41,098 bases of DNA from Symbiodinium natans. Lineage: Eukaryota; Sar; Dinophyceae; Suessiales; Symbiodiniaceae. The first letter of the stretch is position 1. Each line of letters starts with the position of its first letter. The stretch spans positions 162,501 through 203,598 of the forward strand of contig CAJNDS010000185.1 in NCBI GenBank assembly GCA_905221605.1. Direction: 5' to 3'. Below the pieces are notes generated by a model. It saw only the letters and a list, made by a program, of their open reading frames with translations. It was not told the DNA's origin and searched no databases. Both the position numbers and the translations under genes were made by a program. This document shows positions 39,871-41,098 of the stretch, one piece after another.

Positions 39871-40068
39871 ATGGCCTCAATGGGGGGTTGCTTTCAAGTT
39901 GAGGGCTTTTGTGGATTGAGCCTCAGTTCAGCCGGGAGCTACCTTAGGTTGGCGATTGACATTGGCATAGACACCCAGCTACAGGAACGAAGCCCTGAGC
40001 TCTGCACCACTCTAAACCTTACCCCCCCCCCCCTCCACCAACTCGACGACCAGTTTTCTCTAGGCTAG
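39871..40068 (+). CDS. 65-codon complete frame
   Basis: ATG frame MASMGGCFQVEGFCGLSLSS, AGSYLRLAIDIGIDTQLQER, SPELCTTLNLTPPPLHQLDD, QFSLG, TAG. The middle looks protein-like; the Leu/Pro part crosses a C13 run. It overlaps the start of the next frame, so one of the two is probably intron there. No family recognised. Confidence 0.4.
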   Translation: MASMGGCFQVEGFCGLSLSSAGSYLRLAIDIGIDTQLQERSPELCTTLNLTPPPLHQLDDQFSLG

Positions 40069-40190
40069 CGCTTGAAACACTCCGGAACATGCTCCTGCAC
40101 GAGATTCTCTTCAACCTACTAAGCGAAATCGGCGAAATTGCACAATGTCAGCCAAAAGAAACCTACCGAGTGCCGTCCGAGAGGCGTTGA
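40053..40190 (+). CDS. Exon-like island, helical
   Basis: After a C13 tract and CGACGACCAG (good acceptor) the plus frame reads SRLALETLRNMLLHEILFNL, LSEIGEIAQCQPKETYRVPS, ERR and TGA. Strong amphipathic helix pattern. Minus is also open but less ordered. No family recognised. Confidence 0.55.
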   Translation, partial: VFSRLALETLRNMLLHEILFNLLSEIGEIAQCQPKETYRVPSERR

Positions 40191-40218
40191 TGGAGGAAGC
40201 GGTGTGCTTCCTCTGCAG

Positions 40219-40302
40219 CAGCCAGTGCCCGTGCGCGTGACGCCGACGTCCACCAGGCTGCCAGTTGGGAAGGTTGTGCGACTGAAACCCGGGGGCACAA
40301 AG
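40219..40302 (+). CDS. Exon-like island with both splice borders
   Basis: Acceptor GTGCTTCCTCTGCAG, then 28 codons QPVPVRVTPTSTRLPVGKVV, RLKPGGTK, about 80 percent G/C-ending, then GTACCC (phase 0 donor). Basic, strand-forming. May follow the 40053-40190 exon if that one splices before its TGA. No family recognised. Confidence 0.57.
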
Positions 40303-40440
40303 GTACCCAAAGGCCCAAATCCATAAGGGTGCGGGGCGAAGGGTCTAGGGTTCAGGGTTTCCCCTGTCAGTTCCTAAGCCTCCGATATGGCCTTTCACGT
40401 GCACCTTCAGGGAGGAAGTCAGCACCCTACACCCTGGACC
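40303..40440. other. Unique spacer
   Basis: Short TCTAGGG/TTCAGGG remnant at about 40344-40360, otherwise unique. No gene seen. Confidence 0.4.
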
Positions 40441-40566
40441 CTACAAAACCCTAAACCTAAGCCAACGTTAGGGTTTAGGGGAAACGGTGTAGGCCCCCCT
40501 AAACCCTAAACCCTAAACCCTCAGCCCTAAACCCTAAACCCTAAGCCCTAAACCCTAAACCCTAAA
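40440..40566 (-). repeat. C-rich telomeric block
   Basis: Scattered units to 40500, then about nine CCCTAAA units with CCCTCAG and CCCTAAG. Confidence 0.9.
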
Positions 40567-40570
40567 CTAT

Positions 40571-40783
40571 GTGAGGGGTCGCTTCCGTCGAGCGACAAAA
40601 CGGGCTTTACAGCCCGAGCAGCCCTACAAAAAGATAAACGGAAATGTGAGGGTTAAGCCTCACCGTCTGTGCCTGGGCAGGCCAACGGACATCGGCCATT
40701 TTTACGACAACGTCAGTACTCGACTAAGGGATGGCCGTACCCAGACCACTTTGAGCGTAGCGAAAATACAATGCAAATGGTAA
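40571..40783 (+). CDS. 70-codon open frame
   Basis: Plus frame RGRFRRATKRALQPEQPYKK, INGNVRVKPHRLCLGRPTDI, GHFYDNVSTRLRDGRTQTTL, SVAKIQCKW, TAA. It follows CCCTAAACTATGTGAG. ATG|GTAACC near the end is a possible donor, in which case the stop lies in the intron. Basic, protein-like; no family recognised. Confidence 0.5.
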   Translation: MRGRFRRATKRALQPEQPYKKINGNVRVKPHRLCLGRPTDIGHFYDNVSTRLRDGRTQTTLSVAKIQCKW

Positions 40784-40787
40784 CCCT

Positions 40788-41098
40788 TTGCTTCTGGGTG
40801 TGGTTTCGGGTTTTGGCCCCTGGTGGCTTGGATTCCTGGACCAGGGGACCAGCAGGGGGGTCCAGGCAGGCTGGTCGCGCCGTGCGTGCGATTTCTTAGT
40901 ACTAAAATCGACCGTTTTTGGCGCCCCTGCATTTTACCCCAAAATCCATGAAAGCCCCAAGCCCAGGTCCCAGGAAGCTTACGAAGGCCCGAAAAGGCTC
41001 CTGAGGGCTTGAAAAAGGCCTGGGAAGCTTCAGAAAGCGCCCAAAAGCAGAAAGGAAGGAATAAAACAAAGGCTTGAGAGGCCCTGCGCGCTTTTCAC
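40788..41098. other. Unique end region, no firm gene
   Basis: Free of telomere repeats. Plus frames 40669-40899 and 40788-41012 and a minus frame are all open, none with clear codon bias or splice pairs. The last 150 bases have repeated AAGGCC/GAAGC(T/C) motifs (GAAAAGGCTC, GAAAAAGGCC, GGGAAGCTT). Confidence 0.35.

Overview
This window reads as nuclear DNA of a eukaryotic microalga or protist, not a prokaryote. Plant-type telomere heptamers (TTTAGGG on one strand, CCCTAAA on the other) occur in dozens of interstitial blocks from end to end, in both orientations, together with variant blocks (TTTGGGG, TTTAGGC, TTAGGGC, TTCAGGG, TTTTAGGG, GGGTTCGA). Candidate coding pieces are short, often G/C-rich at third codon positions, and separated by GT-AG introns. 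TTTAGGG telomeres plus transposon-like introns would suit a dinoflagellate, with a chromerid, cryptophyte or another alga possible; this is inference and no marker gene fixes it.

Layout: 1-10.7 kb, 16-22 kb and 25-41 kb are a mosaic of telomere-like blocks and islands of 60-250 bases that keep an open frame. 10.7-15.9 kb is satellite-like: a trinucleotide tract, a large inverted array, a 31-base tandem, a foldback element, a two-type array of about 190 bases, a 58-base tandem and CT-rich repeats. 22.4-24.6 kb is the largest block nearly free of telomere repeats and looks genic. 24.0-25.0, 29.9-30.9 and 31.4-31.7 kb are minisatellites.

Main result: at least three families of short elements with inverted-repeat ends behave like introner elements (introns multiplied by transposition). 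Family A (core ACCCATGAACCTCCAAG) has about a dozen complete or partial copies, family B (GGGATGTTCCCCC ends) two, family C (TTGCTTAAGAA core) two plus a fragment. In eight cases, removing the element at GT-AG borders joins two open frames in phase. The best case is 28441-29137, where about 100 codons run through three exons interrupted by a family B and a family C element.

Limits: no gene could be named except a reverse-transcriptase-like fragment (8688-8867, minus). Frames were chosen by eye from open length, codon third positions and splice-like borders, and several islands are open on both strands, so strand and boundaries are uncertain. Neighbouring islands often point in opposite directions, so this may be a subtelomere-like patchwork of gene pieces rather than a run of intact genes.
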